Part shown: positions 22,958 to 32,147 of the stretch, in pieces
How the letters are laid out: each line of letters opens with the position of its first letter
Numbering within the stretch: position 1 is the stretch's first letter
Assembly: GCA_963757945.1 (NCBI GenBank)
Contig: CAVWTN010000002.1
Location: 1,054,001 to 1,118,000, forward strand
Length of the DNA stretch: 64,000 nt
Source of the DNA: CAVWTN01 sp963757945
GTDB taxonomy: Bacteria > Vulcanimicrobiota > Vulcanimicrobiia > Vulcanimicrobiales > Vulcanimicrobiaceae
Direction of reading: 5' to 3'
Position numbers and translations under genes: made by a program
Notes under the pieces: model-generated
What the model was told of the DNA's origin: nothing
What the model saw: only the letters and a program-made list of their open reading frames with translations
The model's database searches: none

Positions 22958-24559
22958 TTGTCATCCCCGCAGTTGCCGAAGCTGGCGCCAACCCTCATCG
23001 AACGCCCGCGCGTGACGGGCTGGCTGACGCGCAACGCAAATCTGCCGCTGCGTCTGGTGACGGCGCCGGCCGGTTCCGGCAAGACGACGGCGATCGCCCA
23101 GTATCTCGCGAACTCGCACGACCGGGCCGCCTACATCAAGATCTCCCAAGACGAAACGCCTGGAGTCTTTTGGGCGCGCCTTGGTGCGATGCTCGAGATG
23201 CAGCCGCTCCCCAAGAACTACGACGAGTTTCTGTTGAAGCTGCGCAAACAAGCGCCGTGCGAACTGACGCTGGACGAATTCGATCGCGCGGGGCCCGCGC
23301 TGCTCTCCGAACTGAACGAGATCGTCTGCGATTCTCCCGATTCCGTCCGCTTCATCTATGTCGGACAATCGCGCATCGCAATCGACTCCGAACGGCTGAT
23401 CACGCAAGGTTTCGCCGGCGCACTCGACGCGGCCGATCTCGCGTTCGACGCACTCGAGATCGCGAGGCTCGCCGACCTCTGCAACGTGCGGCACACGGAC
23501 GGCGACATCGCGGAACTCCTGGCGGAGAGCGACGGCTGGCCGATCGTCATTTCCGGATCGGTGCGCGAAGCCGCCGCACGTTCGGGAGACCTGGCCGGCG
23601 CCTTCGAGGCCTGGTGCCGCCAGGGCGGCCGCCATTTTTCGGGCTATATCGCAAGCGTCTTGCGGCACACGAGCGAATTTCACCGCGCCGCGTTTCGTTA
23701 CGCGATGCGCACGACGGATCCGCTCGAACGCGACGAGCAACTCGCCATGCTCGAAGCGCGCGGGCTCTTCGTGCGCTATCGCGACGGACGCTACGAGCCG
23801 ATGCGCGTCGCGCGCCGCTTCTTCGTCGACGAGTCGCGGCCGGAGCCCGGCGTGCAAACGCCCGTTTCCATGATGATGGTCCGGATGTTCGGCCGTTTCG
23901 AAGCGACGATCGAGGGCGATCCGGTCGAATGGATCCGCCGCCGCGACCAGCAGCTCTTCAAGTACCTGTTGCTCAAGCCGAATGGGACCGCGACGCGCAA
24001 CGAGGTCCGCGACGCGTTCTGGGCAGACGCGGAAGCACACCAGGCCATGCAAAGCTTGCGAACCGCCGCAAGCAACATTCGCAAGGCGATCGCGAACGTG
24101 GTCGGCTACGAGCTGGTGGATCAATACTTCTTCACGCGCGGCAACGAGATCGTGGTGAACCTCGCGAACGTCGTCATCGACGTGCGCCGTTTCAGCGCGC
24201 ATGCCCACGACGGAGACGCTGAGCTCGAACGCGGAAACCCGCGCGAGGCGATGGCTCACTATCGCGCGGCTGAAGACATTTACAGCGGTGAGCTGCTCTG
24301 CGGCGAATACCCCGAGCCCTGGTACGCGCCGCGCGCCGAGATGTATAAAGCGCTGTTCACGACCCTGCTCGAGCGGCTCGCGGAGCTCTACAACGAGGAG
24401 GGCGCCGAGCGGCGCGCGCGCGAGTACGCGCGGCGCGTGATCGAACGGCAGCCCGAGAACTTGCGCATGCGGCGCCTGTTGATCGGCGGCTCGAGCGAAG
24501 AGCAGCGGCCCTCGGTTGCGAGCGCGTTAGGCCTGGGGCCGGCTCCGCTCCTGGTCTGA
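22958..24559 (+). CDS. MalT-like ATPase with C-terminal BTAD transcriptional activation domain
   Basis: The 533-residue regulator uses TTG 22958 behind GGAGG. A MalT/LuxR-LAL-type STAND ATPase occupies the N-terminal half: Walker A in TAPAGSGKTTAIAQYL (about 35-50), ELTLDEFDRAG as Walker B, FIYVGQSR. The C-terminal half is a SARP-like module: winged helix around FGRFEATIEGDPVEWIRRRDQQLFKYLLL and a TPR-like BTAD (IDVRRFSAHAHDGDAELERGN...YSGELL). Target genes are unknown. The 3' end overlaps the convergent membrane-protein gene by 33 bp. Confidence 0.85.
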   Translation: MSSPQLPKLAPTLIERPRVTGWLTRNANLPLRLVTAPAGSGKTTAIAQYLANSHDRAAYIKISQDETPGVFWARLGAMLEMQPLPKNYDEFLLKLRKQAPCELTLDEFDRAGPALLSELNEIVCDSPDSVRFIYVGQSRIAIDSERLITQGFAGALDAADLAFDALEIARLADLCNVRHTDGDIAELLAESDGWPIVISGSVREAAARSGDLAGAFEAWCRQGGRHFSGYIASVLRHTSEFHRAAFRYAMRTTDPLERDEQLAMLEARGLFVRYRDGRYEPMRVARRFFVDESRPEPGVQTPVSMMMVRMFGRFEATIEGDPVEWIRRRDQQLFKYLLLKPNGTATRNEVRDAFWADAEAHQAMQSLRTAASNIRKAIANVVGYELVDQYFFTRGNEIVVNLANVVIDVRRFSAHAHDGDAELERGNPREAMAHYRAAEDIYSGELLCGEYPEPWYAPRAEMYKALFTTLLERLAELYNEEGAERRAREYARRVIERQPENLRMRRLLIGGSSEEQRPSVASALGLGPAPLLV

Positions 24560-25960
24560 GAGCTTGACCCACAAGCGGTACTTCTTGTCGCTATAGGCGT
24601 CGCGCCACTGCGGTAGCGAGTGCATGGCCTGATCGAGCGCGGCGCCCCGCAGCGTGACGATCGCGTCGATGCCGCGCGCGGCGATGCGTTGGCGGAAGTT
24701 GGGGGCCAGATCCGAGATCGCCGCATAGTCTCGCCAGACGTCGAGCGGAAACGGATCGGCGCGTCCGTCGAGGAAGACGCGCGTGCGCGGCGTCTGGACC
24801 CCGAGGCTGCACCACGCGAAGTCCAAGCAGAACAGTCGATGTTCGCCCGGCAGTTTGCCGAGAGCCGCCAGCGCCGCCGTGGGGAGATGATCGTCGCGGC
24901 GCGCCTCTTGGTTGTTCCACAGCGCGACCCCCACGACCGCGGCGAGCGTGAAGGCCACCGCCGGAAGCGCGACATCGGCGATCCGCTTCGCGCGCGGGGA
25001 AAGAGGGCGGTCGACGCGCCGCGGCAGGAAGGCCAAGAGCCGGTCGAGGCCAACGGCCGCGAAGGGCGCCGCGATGATCCCGAAGATCGCGATGTTTCTG
25101 CCCGCCGTCAGCACCAATAAGACCCCGGCCCCGAGCACCAGACGATCGCGCCACGCCGTCCGTTCGCGGCTTGCGCCGAAGATCGCGGCAAGGATCAGCG
25201 GGAGCGCGCCGATGCGGAATCCGGTATCCGCGAGATCGGTGACCTTCCATTCGTCGATCAGCGCCTTGATCGGGCTGCCGAAGAGCGAGAGCGCATAGAG
25301 CGGGAGCCCGAACCCGAACGGATTGAGGCACACTCCTGCGGCGCAGGCGACGGCGATCGTCGCGAGTCTGCGCACGCGCGGTGAAAACGAACGGTCGTCC
25401 AGGAGCGCGCCGAGCGTGAAGAGCGTCGCGAAAACCGGCGCGAGCATGGCGCTCGCATGCAGGTTCGACCACAGCACGGCAAGCGGAATCACGATGAACG
25501 CGGCCGGTCCCTCGATGTCGAGCAGCAGCAGCGTCGCCGCGAGGAACGGCCAGGCGATGACCTGCGCGCGCACGCCGAACGATTCGAACAGGCAGATCGC
25601 GGCGAAGGCGGTGACGGCCGCGGTCGAAAGTGCCGAAGCGCCCCGCCGGGCCGTGCGCAGCGCCGTCAGCACGAGCGCTCCGATTGCGGCGAGCGCGGCG
25701 CAGGCCGCGAACAAAGGCCACGCGCCGTGTTCCTTCGCGAGGGCGACGCCGATTCCGAACAGCCACTCCTGCGGCGTCCATGGCGCCCCGGAGGCAGCGA
25801 AGGCCTCGGCGCCGAGGGCACGCGGAATCGTCCCGTCGTGCAGGATGCGATCGCCCAGCGCCTGCTGCCAGATCAAGTCACCGTCGCCCGGCGGAAACGC
25901 AAGCGCCATCAACACGAAGCGCACGGCGAACACGGAGAGAATGATCCAGGCGAACCTCAT
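24527..25960 (-). CDS. Multi-pass membrane protein, GT-C-like, unknown function
   Basis: The 477-residue protein has about ten transmembrane helices. The N-terminus has GDGDLIWQQALGDRILHDG, then PWTPQEWLF. This matches a broad family of putative membrane proteins whose first loop reads GD-W-h-GR-I-G-IP...W-hEWL, reminiscent of GT-C glycosyltransferases with an acidic first loop. A soluble C-terminal region (about 390-477) follows with FLDGRADPFPLDVWRDY. ATG 25960 overlaps the upstream stop (ATGA). It is the last gene of the Tad assembly transcription unit. Confidence 0.75.
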   Translation of the reverse strand: MRFAWIILSVFAVRFVLMALAFPPGDGDLIWQQALGDRILHDGTIPRALGAEAFAASGAPWTPQEWLFGIGVALAKEHGAWPLFAACAALAAIGALVLTALRTARRGASALSTAAVTAFAAICLFESFGVRAQVIAWPFLAATLLLLDIEGPAAFIVIPLAVLWSNLHASAMLAPVFATLFTLGALLDDRSFSPRVRRLATIAVACAAGVCLNPFGFGLPLYALSLFGSPIKALIDEWKVTDLADTGFRIGALPLILAAIFGASRERTAWRDRLVLGAGVLLVLTAGRNIAIFGIIAAPFAAVGLDRLLAFLPRRVDRPLSPRAKRIADVALPAVAFTLAAVVGVALWNNQEARRDDHLPTAALAALGKLPGEHRLFCLDFAWCSLGVQTPRTRVFLDGRADPFPLDVWRDYAAISDLAPNFRQRIAARGIDAIVTLRGAALDQAMHSLPQWRDAYSDKKYRLWVKLSDQERSRPQA

Positions 25961-27342
25961 GGCCGGCCCCGCCGTGCATGCACGAACAGGACGGCGCCGT
26001 CGCTGCGCGCGAGCTCGTGCCAAGCCGGCTGCAGGGAAAGCAACGTCGCCAGCGGTTCGCGGTTCGCGACGAGGATCGCTCCGATCCCGTTGCGGTCGAC
26101 GGCGGCGCGCCACTTTGGACGAGCGTGCGCGATCGTTGCCTGGTCGCGCAGCCGCCGCTCGTCGAGCGAACCGATCCGGTCGCCGGCGAACGCTTGCACG
26201 TCGGCGCGGCCGAGCGAATCGACGAGCGCGCACCATTGCGCCGGCACGCAGGCGACGACGATGCGGCCCGGCTCGGCCGCGAGCCGTTCGACGAGGGCGA
26301 ACGGCAGTGCAGGGTCAACGCCCGCTTTCGCTTGCCGCTCCATGGCGAGCGGCGCGAACAACGCGCAGGGCAGCGCGACGCAGAGCGCGGTCCACACGAG
26401 CGCGCGATCGTGCTCCGCGCCGGCCCCGGCGAGCCCGCGGGACCCGGCGACCAGACACGGCAGGATCACGATCCCGGCGAGCGGCAGCGCCGCACCGGCG
26501 CCGAGCGCGAGCACGAGCGCGACGAGGGCCGGCGGCCAATCCCCCAGGCGCGGAAGGCCGAACCAGACGAGCGCGATGACGAGCGGAATCAGTCCGAACG
26601 CGTACGCGGAGGGGGAAACGGCATTCGGTTGCCACGCGAGCATCTTGCCCGCGGCACCGTCGATCGAGAGTTGCGCGAGCGCTTCGCGCGGCAGCTCGAA
26701 GCCCGCCGGCGTGAGAAGGATAGCGAGCGCGCTGCCCGCCGCGACGGCGAGCAGCGTTCGATCCGAGCGCCGTCCCAACGCCGCGGCGAGAGCGATCGCC
26801 GGAGCCGCGACGCCGATCCAGGAACTGGCGGCCCAGGCCCACGCGAGCAGGATCGCGACGAACCAGCGCGAGCGATGCGTGCCGGCCAGCATCCATACGA
26901 ATGCCGCCGCGAACATCCAGGCGACGGAATTGCCGTCGACGCTGAGCGTGCCGATGGAAACGGCCGCCGTGCCGGCGGCTGCGGCGAGCGCCCAGACGGG
27001 CGTCGCGCCGCGGGCACGCGCTTGCGCCTCGACGAGCACCAGCATCGCGAGCGCACACAACGCCCCGAGCGCGGCGATGCCCGCGAACCCGGCGACGCGC
27101 TCGGCACCCGCATAGAGCACGCTCGCGAGCACGTCGAATCTGCCGAGGACTCCGTGCCCGGCGAGGATCGCCCTACCGCTCGCGAGGAGCCGGACGAAAG
27201 CGGCCTCGCCGCCGCTGCGGGCGCCGACGGCGCCCGCGACGGCAAGGTAGAGCAGCGTTCGCGCGATCCACAGCACGAGCGCCCGGCTTGGTTCAAGGAG
27301 ATTCGAGGCCGGACGAGCGTCCACGGCCCGCGCTCCGATCAT
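25957..27342 (-). CDS. Multi-pass membrane protein coupled to Tad genes, unknown function
   Basis: The 461-residue protein has about ten hydrophobic helices across residues 25-350 and a soluble C-terminal part (VACVPAQWCALVDSLG, RNGIGAILVANREPL). Its organisation parallels the following gene, suggesting a paired or heteromeric system. No conserved catalytic motif was identified. Both ends overlap neighbours as ATGA, so it is translated together with the DUF192 and GT-C-like genes. Confidence 0.7.
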   Translation of the reverse strand: MIGARAVDARPASNLLEPSRALVLWIARTLLYLAVAGAVGARSGGEAAFVRLLASGRAILAGHGVLGRFDVLASVLYAGAERVAGFAGIAALGALCALAMLVLVEAQARARGATPVWALAAAAGTAAVSIGTLSVDGNSVAWMFAAAFVWMLAGTHRSRWFVAILLAWAWAASSWIGVAAPAIALAAALGRRSDRTLLAVAAGSALAILLTPAGFELPREALAQLSIDGAAGKMLAWQPNAVSPSAYAFGLIPLVIALVWFGLPRLGDWPPALVALVLALGAGAALPLAGIVILPCLVAGSRGLAGAGAEHDRALVWTALCVALPCALFAPLAMERQAKAGVDPALPFALVERLAAEPGRIVVACVPAQWCALVDSLGRADVQAFAGDRIGSLDERRLRDQATIAHARPKWRAAVDRNGIGAILVANREPLATLLSLQPAWHELARSDGAVLFVHARRGRP

Positions 27343-27686
27343 TCTAGGACGAGACGGTCGCCCACGAGCACGTCGCGCGGCCGCTCGCCGTGGCCGAGCT
27401 CGACCACCGCCACGGAGCGCGCGCAGGAGATCACGAGCCGGTTCGGTCGAGCACGGTTGACGATCTTCAGAATCCGGCCTTCGCGATCCAAGAAGAACAG
27501 GTCGATCGTCGCGCGCATGCCCATGGTGTGAACCGCGGAGCAGCCGTCGATCCACAGTCCCTCGTCTTCCTCGACGCTCGAGCGAGGCAACAGCCCCACG
27601 CCCCGCGTGATGAAATTCGTCGCGCGCACGACGCGTGAGGCGAGGACATTTCCGTTCGTCGCGTTGCGCAGGACTCGTTCGCTCAT
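27339..27686 (-). CDS. DUF192 protein
   Basis: This 115-residue protein matches DUF192 throughout: VLASRVVRATNFITRGVGLLPRSSV, GLWIDGCSAVHTMGMRATIDLFFLD and RPNRLVISCARSVAVVELG. DUF192 proteins are small beta proteins of unknown role, often exported; no signal peptide is seen here. It is 1 nt downstream of the prepilin peptidase stop, so it belongs to the Tad unit. Confidence 0.88.
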   Translation of the reverse strand: MSERVLRNATNGNVLASRVVRATNFITRGVGLLPRSSVEEDEGLWIDGCSAVHTMGMRATIDLFFLDREGRILKIVNRARPNRLVISCARSVAVVELGHGERPRDVLVGDRLVLE

Positions 27687-27687
27687 T

Positions 27688-28296
27688 TCAACGCCCTAAC
27701 ATCATCATGCATGCGATGGAGCCGGCCAAATACGGGCCAAACGCGATCGGTTCTTTGCGGCGGTTCATGATGAACGCCAGCGCCACGGCGACCAGGCACG
27801 CCGCGGCGAATGCCAGGTACGCGTCGTACCAGCCGAGCACGCCGCCGCCGAGCGCGGCGAGCTTTACGTCGCCCCACCCCATCCCGCGCCCCTTCGAAAG
27901 CAACGCGGCCACGGCAAACGGCAAGAACAGCACGGCCACGGAGAAGATCAGCATCCACTCGTGCCTCACGACCGCATAGAGCAGCACGATCCCCAGCGGA
28001 ATCAACGTGAAGTAGTCGGGGATGATGCCGCAGCGGACGTCCGCATCCCACGAGGCGGCGAGCGCCGCAGTCACCATGGCGAGCAGCCCGATCGTCGGCA
28101 GCGGCGTGTTCTGGTAGGCGAGAACGCCGCCGATCACGATCGCGCCGCCGATGAGCAACGCGACGGGCGATTTCCCGGGCTTGGGGCCGTCCTCGAAGGG
28201 AGTGATCTTCGCGCAGACGATGCGGCTAGCTTCCAGGCCCAAGTACGCCATGCACCCGAAAATGACCGCGACGACGGCTATCTGCCAGTGAATCAA
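27688..28296 (-). CDS. A24 prepilin peptidase (second copy, downstream)
   Basis: The 202-residue integral membrane aspartic peptidase has two catalytic aspartates in typical settings: SWDADVRCGIIPDYFT (first) and GMGWGDVKLAALGGGVLG (GxGDxK-type second). About six helices are predicted. The family cleaves Flp prepilin leaders at the Gly/Glu site on the cytoplasmic face. The start overlaps the TadC stop. A shorter A24 gene at 32959-33483 sits in the same locus, so prepilin, TadE/G-like proteins and other substrates may be divided between the two. Confidence 0.88.
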   Translation of the reverse strand: MIHWQIAVVAVIFGCMAYLGLEASRIVCAKITPFEDGPKPGKSPVALLIGGAIVIGGVLAYQNTPLPTIGLLAMVTAALAASWDADVRCGIIPDYFTLIPLGIVLLYAVVRHEWMLIFSVAVLFLPFAVAALLSKGRGMGWGDVKLAALGGGVLGWYDAYLAFAAACLVAVALAFIMNRRKEPIAFGPYLAGSIACMMMLGR

Positions 28297-29171
28297 TGTG
28301 GGGCCGCCATGTATTGCGCGACGACCGGCCCGAAGATGATCACGAACAGCGCCGGCAACATGAACAGCGCCATCGGGAAGACCATCTTGATCGGCATCAT
28401 CGCCGCGATCTCTTCGGCTCGCGACATGCGTTTGTTCCGCGACTCCGCGGCAAGCTCTTCAAGGACCTTCGAGAGATCGGAGCCGAGCCGCTCGGCCTGA
28501 ACGATCGCCGTCACGGCCGTCGTCAATTCCTGATGCTTGACGCGGACCGCCATCGACTTGAGCGCTTCCGCGCGGGACCGGCCCAGGCGAATCTCCGAAA
28601 GCACCGCGCGGATCTCATCGCGCAGCGGGCCGGTCGTCGCTTCTTCGGCATAGCCCAGCGCCGCGTTGAACGCGAGGCCGGCCTTCACCGTCGTCGCGAG
28701 CATGTCGAGCAAATCCGGCAAGGCCCGCTGAATCATGATCTTGCGGTTGGCGATCGCGCCCTTGAGCCGTGAAAACGGATAATACAACCCGCAGATCACG
28801 AACAGCGCGATGCCGAACCACATCGTGAGGTCCCAGTTCTTGAGGTAGGTCGCCAGGCCCAAGCCCAGGGTGAGCCCGAAGCACCCGCCCGAAATGATCT
28901 GAGCGGCCATCTTGGCGGGCGTGATCGTGTACCAGCCCGCTTCCAGCAGCTGGCTCTTGAGCGTCGTCCGCTGCTTCTCGTTGAAGATTCGTTCGAGCGC
29001 CTTTTCGCGCTGCGAGCCGCTGCCCTGTTCCCACTTGAGGCCCTCGAGTTCTTCGAGGCGCTTCGTGACGTCGCTCTTCGTCGGGATGAGCGAGAGCGCG
29101 AACAGAAACGCGGAGCCCGCGAACAGGATGGAGATGATCCAGATGACCGGCGGTATGTTCGAGCTAAACAT
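28293..29171 (-). CDS. tadC: Tad pilus inner-membrane platform protein TadC
   Basis: The 292-residue T2SSF/GspF-domain protein has N-terminal TM (IWIISILFAGSAFLFALSL), a cytoplasmic region and the F-domain RALPDLLDMLATTVKAGLAFNAALGYAEEATTGPLRDEIRAVLSEIRLGRSRAEALKSMA. This is followed by two C-terminal helices. With TadB it forms the platform on which the ATPase acts. ATG 29171 is chosen because upstream residues look random. It overlaps the TadB stop by 8 nt. Confidence 0.9.
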   Translation of the reverse strand: MFSSNIPPVIWIISILFAGSAFLFALSLIPTKSDVTKRLEELEGLKWEQGSGSQREKALERIFNEKQRTTLKSQLLEAGWYTITPAKMAAQIISGGCFGLTLGLGLATYLKNWDLTMWFGIALFVICGLYYPFSRLKGAIANRKIMIQRALPDLLDMLATTVKAGLAFNAALGYAEEATTGPLRDEIRAVLSEIRLGRSRAEALKSMAVRVKHQELTTAVTAIVQAERLGSDLSKVLEELAAESRNKRMSRAEEIAAMMPIKMVFPMALFMLPALFVIIFGPVVAQYMAAPH

Positions 29172-30024
29172 CGAACTGCAAAATCTTCGAGAGCGAGAAC
29201 GCCGCCAGTCCTTCGAGGACGCCGACGATCCCAAGCGCGATCAAACCTGGTTGCGTGTGGAGCAGGGCGTGTGACATCTCGGGTTGCGTCATCATGACGA
29301 ACCCGCCCACGAGCAGCGGCAGCGCACCGATGATCACGGCGCTGCCGCGGCCCTGCGCGGTTAGCGCGCTCATCTTGCGCTGAATGCGGCGCCGGTCGCG
29401 AATCGTGTCGGCGAGGCTTTCGAGGACCTTCGCCAGATCGCCGCCGGTCGTCGATTGAATGCGAATGGACTTCGCCATCATGTTCATCTCCTGGCTCGGC
29501 ATGGTCTTCGCCATCTCGTCGAGCGCGTCGAGAATACTGACGCCGATGTTCGTGCGGCCGACCACGCGCATGAACTCACGCCGCGCCGGATCCGGAATCT
29601 CCTCGGTGACGAGGATGATCGATTGCCGCAAGCCCAGGCCCACGCGAAGTGCGCCGGACATCTGCCGCAGGACGAGCTCCAGCTGTTGCGTGAACGCCCC
29701 GACTCGGCGCGTCCCTGCGAACTTCAAATAGTACGTCCCGAAAACCATCGAGAGCGCGAGCGAGAGCGGCAGCAGCAGCAAGCCGATCATGAAGGTCGTC
29801 TTCAGCGCGAGCGCCAGGAGGATCCAGAGCAGGGCGCCGCCGCCGAGCATGAACAGCACGTAGTCTTGCGGCTTTACCTTGAAATCGGCGCGAGCGATTC
29901 CGTCCTCGAACGATTTGCCGAGGCCTTCGAGCCATGACGTCAGGCTTCCGGCCATCGAAAAGACGAGCAGTCCGATGAACGCGGAGATCCCGAGAAAGAT
30001 CGCATACGGTGCGGCGGCGCTCAC
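29164..30024 (-). CDS. tadB: Tad pilus inner-membrane platform protein TadB
   Basis: The 286-residue T2SSF-domain protein has an early TM, a middle TM pair (about 55-95), the F-domain RVGAFTQQLELVLRQMSGALRVGLGLRQSI...SKILQSLAD-like region and two final helices. The pattern of MSGALRVGLGLRQSI and DALDEMAKTMPSQEMN fits TadB. Start ATG overlaps the TadZ-TadA stop (ATGA). Confidence 0.9.
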   Translation of the reverse strand: MSAAAPYAIFLGISAFIGLLVFSMAGSLTSWLEGLGKSFEDGIARADFKVKPQDYVLFMLGGGALLWILLALALKTTFMIGLLLLPLSLALSMVFGTYYLKFAGTRRVGAFTQQLELVLRQMSGALRVGLGLRQSIILVTEEIPDPARREFMRVVGRTNIGVSILDALDEMAKTMPSQEMNMMAKSIRIQSTTGGDLAKVLESLADTIRDRRRIQRKMSALTAQGRGSAVIIGALPLLVGGFVMMTQPEMSHALLHTQPGLIALGIVGVLEGLAAFSLSKILQFDV

Positions 30025-32147
30025 CAGAGTGCTCCGGCCGACGGCATCTTGGCGAGCTCGCGCACGTCGAACGAGACGCCGGCTTCTTCAAACCGTTTGA
30101 TGGCGCTGGGCTGAACGCCGGTGTACTGGAACTCGCCCACGACCTTATTGTTCAGGTCGACGCCGCGCTGATCGAACCGCACGATCTCCTGCATGGTGAC
30201 GACGTCGCCTTCCATGCCGATCACTTCGCTGATGCTCACGACCTTGCGGCTGCCGTCGCGCAAGCGCGCGATTTGCACGATCGCGTCGACGGCGCTCGCG
30301 ACCTGTTCGCGAATCGCCTTCACCGGTAAGTCAAAGCCGGCCATCATGACGAGCGTCTCCAAACGGGCGATCGCGTCGCGGGGAGTGTTTGCGTGAAGCG
30401 TCGTCAGCGAGCCGTCGTGGCCCGTGTTCATCGCTTGCAGCATGTCGAGAGCTTCACCGCCGCGGCACTCGCCGACGACGATCCGGTCGGGGCGCATACG
30501 CAGCGAGTTCTTGACCAAGTCGCGAATGCGGACTTCGCCTCGGCCTTCTAAGTTCGCGGGCCGTGCTTCGAGCCGGACGACGTGCTGCTGGCTGAGTTGA
30601 AGTTCCGCGGCGTCCTCGATCGTGATGATCCGATCCCCTTCGGGGATGTACGACGAGAGGATGTTCAAGAACGTCGTCTTACCGGAGCCCGTACCGCCGC
30701 TGACGACGATGTTCAGCTTCGCTTCGACCATCGCGCGAACCAGATTGACCACGTTTTCGCTGATCGCGCCGAATTTGACGAGATCGGCCATTTGCAGGCG
30801 CTTCGTACCGAAGCGGCGGATCGTGAGCGTCGCCCCGTTGAGGGCGAGCGGCTCGATGATCGCATTGACGCGAGAACCGTCGGGCAGTCGCGCGTCGACC
30901 ATCGGAGACGATTCGTCGATGCGCCGGCCGAGCGGCGCGATGATCCGCTCGATGATGTTGCGCAGCTGACGCGCGTCGACGAACTTCTTGTTGCTGAGCG
31001 TCAGCACGCCGCCGCGCTCGATGTAGATCATGTCCGGCCCATTGACCATGATTTCACTGACGGCCGGGTCGCGCATGAGGTCTTCCAAAGGCCCCAGGCC
31101 CAAGACCTCATCGATGATCTCCTGGCGCAGCGCTGCGCTCTCCTCGACGGAATTGATGTCCGGCCGCTCGGCGAGGAGCTGGCCCGTGAGTTCGCCGATC
31201 TGCGAACGCAATTCGTTCAGCTTTTGGCTATCGGAGTGCGCTTGACTCGTCGCGACGACGTCGATCTTCTTGGCGAGCGCGGCGTGGATCTCGGTCTTGA
31301 GGCGGTCGCGGGCGCTGACCGTCCGCTCGACGGCCTGATTGCCGAGCCGGGATCCGCCGCCGGAGCTGCTGCTCGACGGTGCCCCGTTCGAAGGTTCGCT
31401 ATCGTCACTGGTCTGGATCATCGCCCGCGGCGCTCGCGCTCCACCCCTGCGGTCCCCGCCGGGCGGCGTCGACGTCGAGGCCCGCAGCGACGTGAGCACC
31501 GGCTCCGCCCCAAACGAGCTCAGGCGTTTCGCGAGCGATTCGATCGCCCGCGCAAAATTGCGGTCGCTCTTCGGCGGGATCTCGCCGATCACGGCGGACC
31601 CGAGCGCCTTCTCGAGCTCCCTGGATGAAATCTCAGTGCGCCCGCCGCGCACGTTCGTCACGATCGACATGCGCGAGACCGGAATCCCGAAGCGGGTCAT
31701 ATCGCCGATCAGCGTCCGGGCGGCTGCCGTTCCCAGCAGATTCGGCTCCAGGACGATCACGAAGCGCGCCGCCCGAGCGACGAACGGGCGAACGGCGGCG
31801 GTGAACGGCGCGGGCGCATCGACCAGGATGACGTCGTGGTGGCCGAGCGATTCGAGCAGCCCTTCGACATCGTCCTGACGCAGCATGAACGAGTTGTCGA
31901 GGCTGTCGGTCAGCTCGACCGCGGTGATCCCCGCCGCGCGAACGACGGAATACGTCCCGCCGGCTCGCGCGTTGTCGAAGTTCCGGACGACGTCGAGCAC
32001 GACCGCCATGTTTCGGCGCCCGGTCAGGTCGCCGTCGACGACGGCGACCGTGCCGGTCTTCTTCATCTGCTGGGCGACCTCAACCGTGAGCGTGGTTGCC
32101 CCCGAACCGCCCTTGGCGTTGATCAGGACGATGATCGGTGCGTTCAT
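30021..32147 (-). CDS. TadZ/CpaE-TadA/CpaF fusion: pilus localisation ATPase joined to assembly ATPase
   Basis: One 708-residue frame carries two Tad proteins normally made separately. Residues 1-215 are a MinD/ParA-like TadZ/CpaE domain with deviant Walker A AKGGSGATTL (11-20; the second Lys is Ala) and VILVDAPAP (106-114). A Ser/Gly/Pro-rich linker runs about 220-275. Residues 276-708 are a TadA/CpaF secretion ATPase: SEIMVNGPDMIYIERGG, Walker A GGTGSGKTT (484-492), EDAAEL, RPDRIVVGECRGGEALDML (Walker B) and TLHANTP (His box). The frame is continuous with no internal stop. It should localise and power the pilus from the cytoplasmic face. Overlaps with cpaB and tadB are ATGA type. Confidence 0.93.
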   Translation of the reverse strand: MNAPIIVLINAKGGSGATTLTVEVAQQMKKTGTVAVVDGDLTGRRNMAVVLDVVRNFDNARAGGTYSVVRAAGITAVELTDSLDNSFMLRQDDVEGLLESLGHHDVILVDAPAPFTAAVRPFVARAARFVIVLEPNLLGTAAARTLIGDMTRFGIPVSRMSIVTNVRGGRTEISSRELEKALGSAVIGEIPPKSDRNFARAIESLAKRLSSFGAEPVLTSLRASTSTPPGGDRRGGARAPRAMIQTSDDSEPSNGAPSSSSSGGGSRLGNQAVERTVSARDRLKTEIHAALAKKIDVVATSQAHSDSQKLNELRSQIGELTGQLLAERPDINSVEESAALRQEIIDEVLGLGPLEDLMRDPAVSEIMVNGPDMIYIERGGVLTLSNKKFVDARQLRNIIERIIAPLGRRIDESSPMVDARLPDGSRVNAIIEPLALNGATLTIRRFGTKRLQMADLVKFGAISENVVNLVRAMVEAKLNIVVSGGTGSGKTTFLNILSSYIPEGDRIITIEDAAELQLSQQHVVRLEARPANLEGRGEVRIRDLVKNSLRMRPDRIVVGECRGGEALDMLQAMNTGHDGSLTTLHANTPRDAIARLETLVMMAGFDLPVKAIREQVASAVDAIVQIARLRDGSRKVVSISEVIGMEGDVVTMQEIVRFDQRGVDLNNKVVGEFQYTGVQPSAIKRFEEAGVSFDVRELAKMPSAGALW

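Noticed and set aside
25323..27531. Long plus-strand open frames over the two Tad-coupled membrane proteins
   Set aside because: They are antisense to hydrophobic, ATGA-coupled genes and give Arg/Ala-rich low-information protein.
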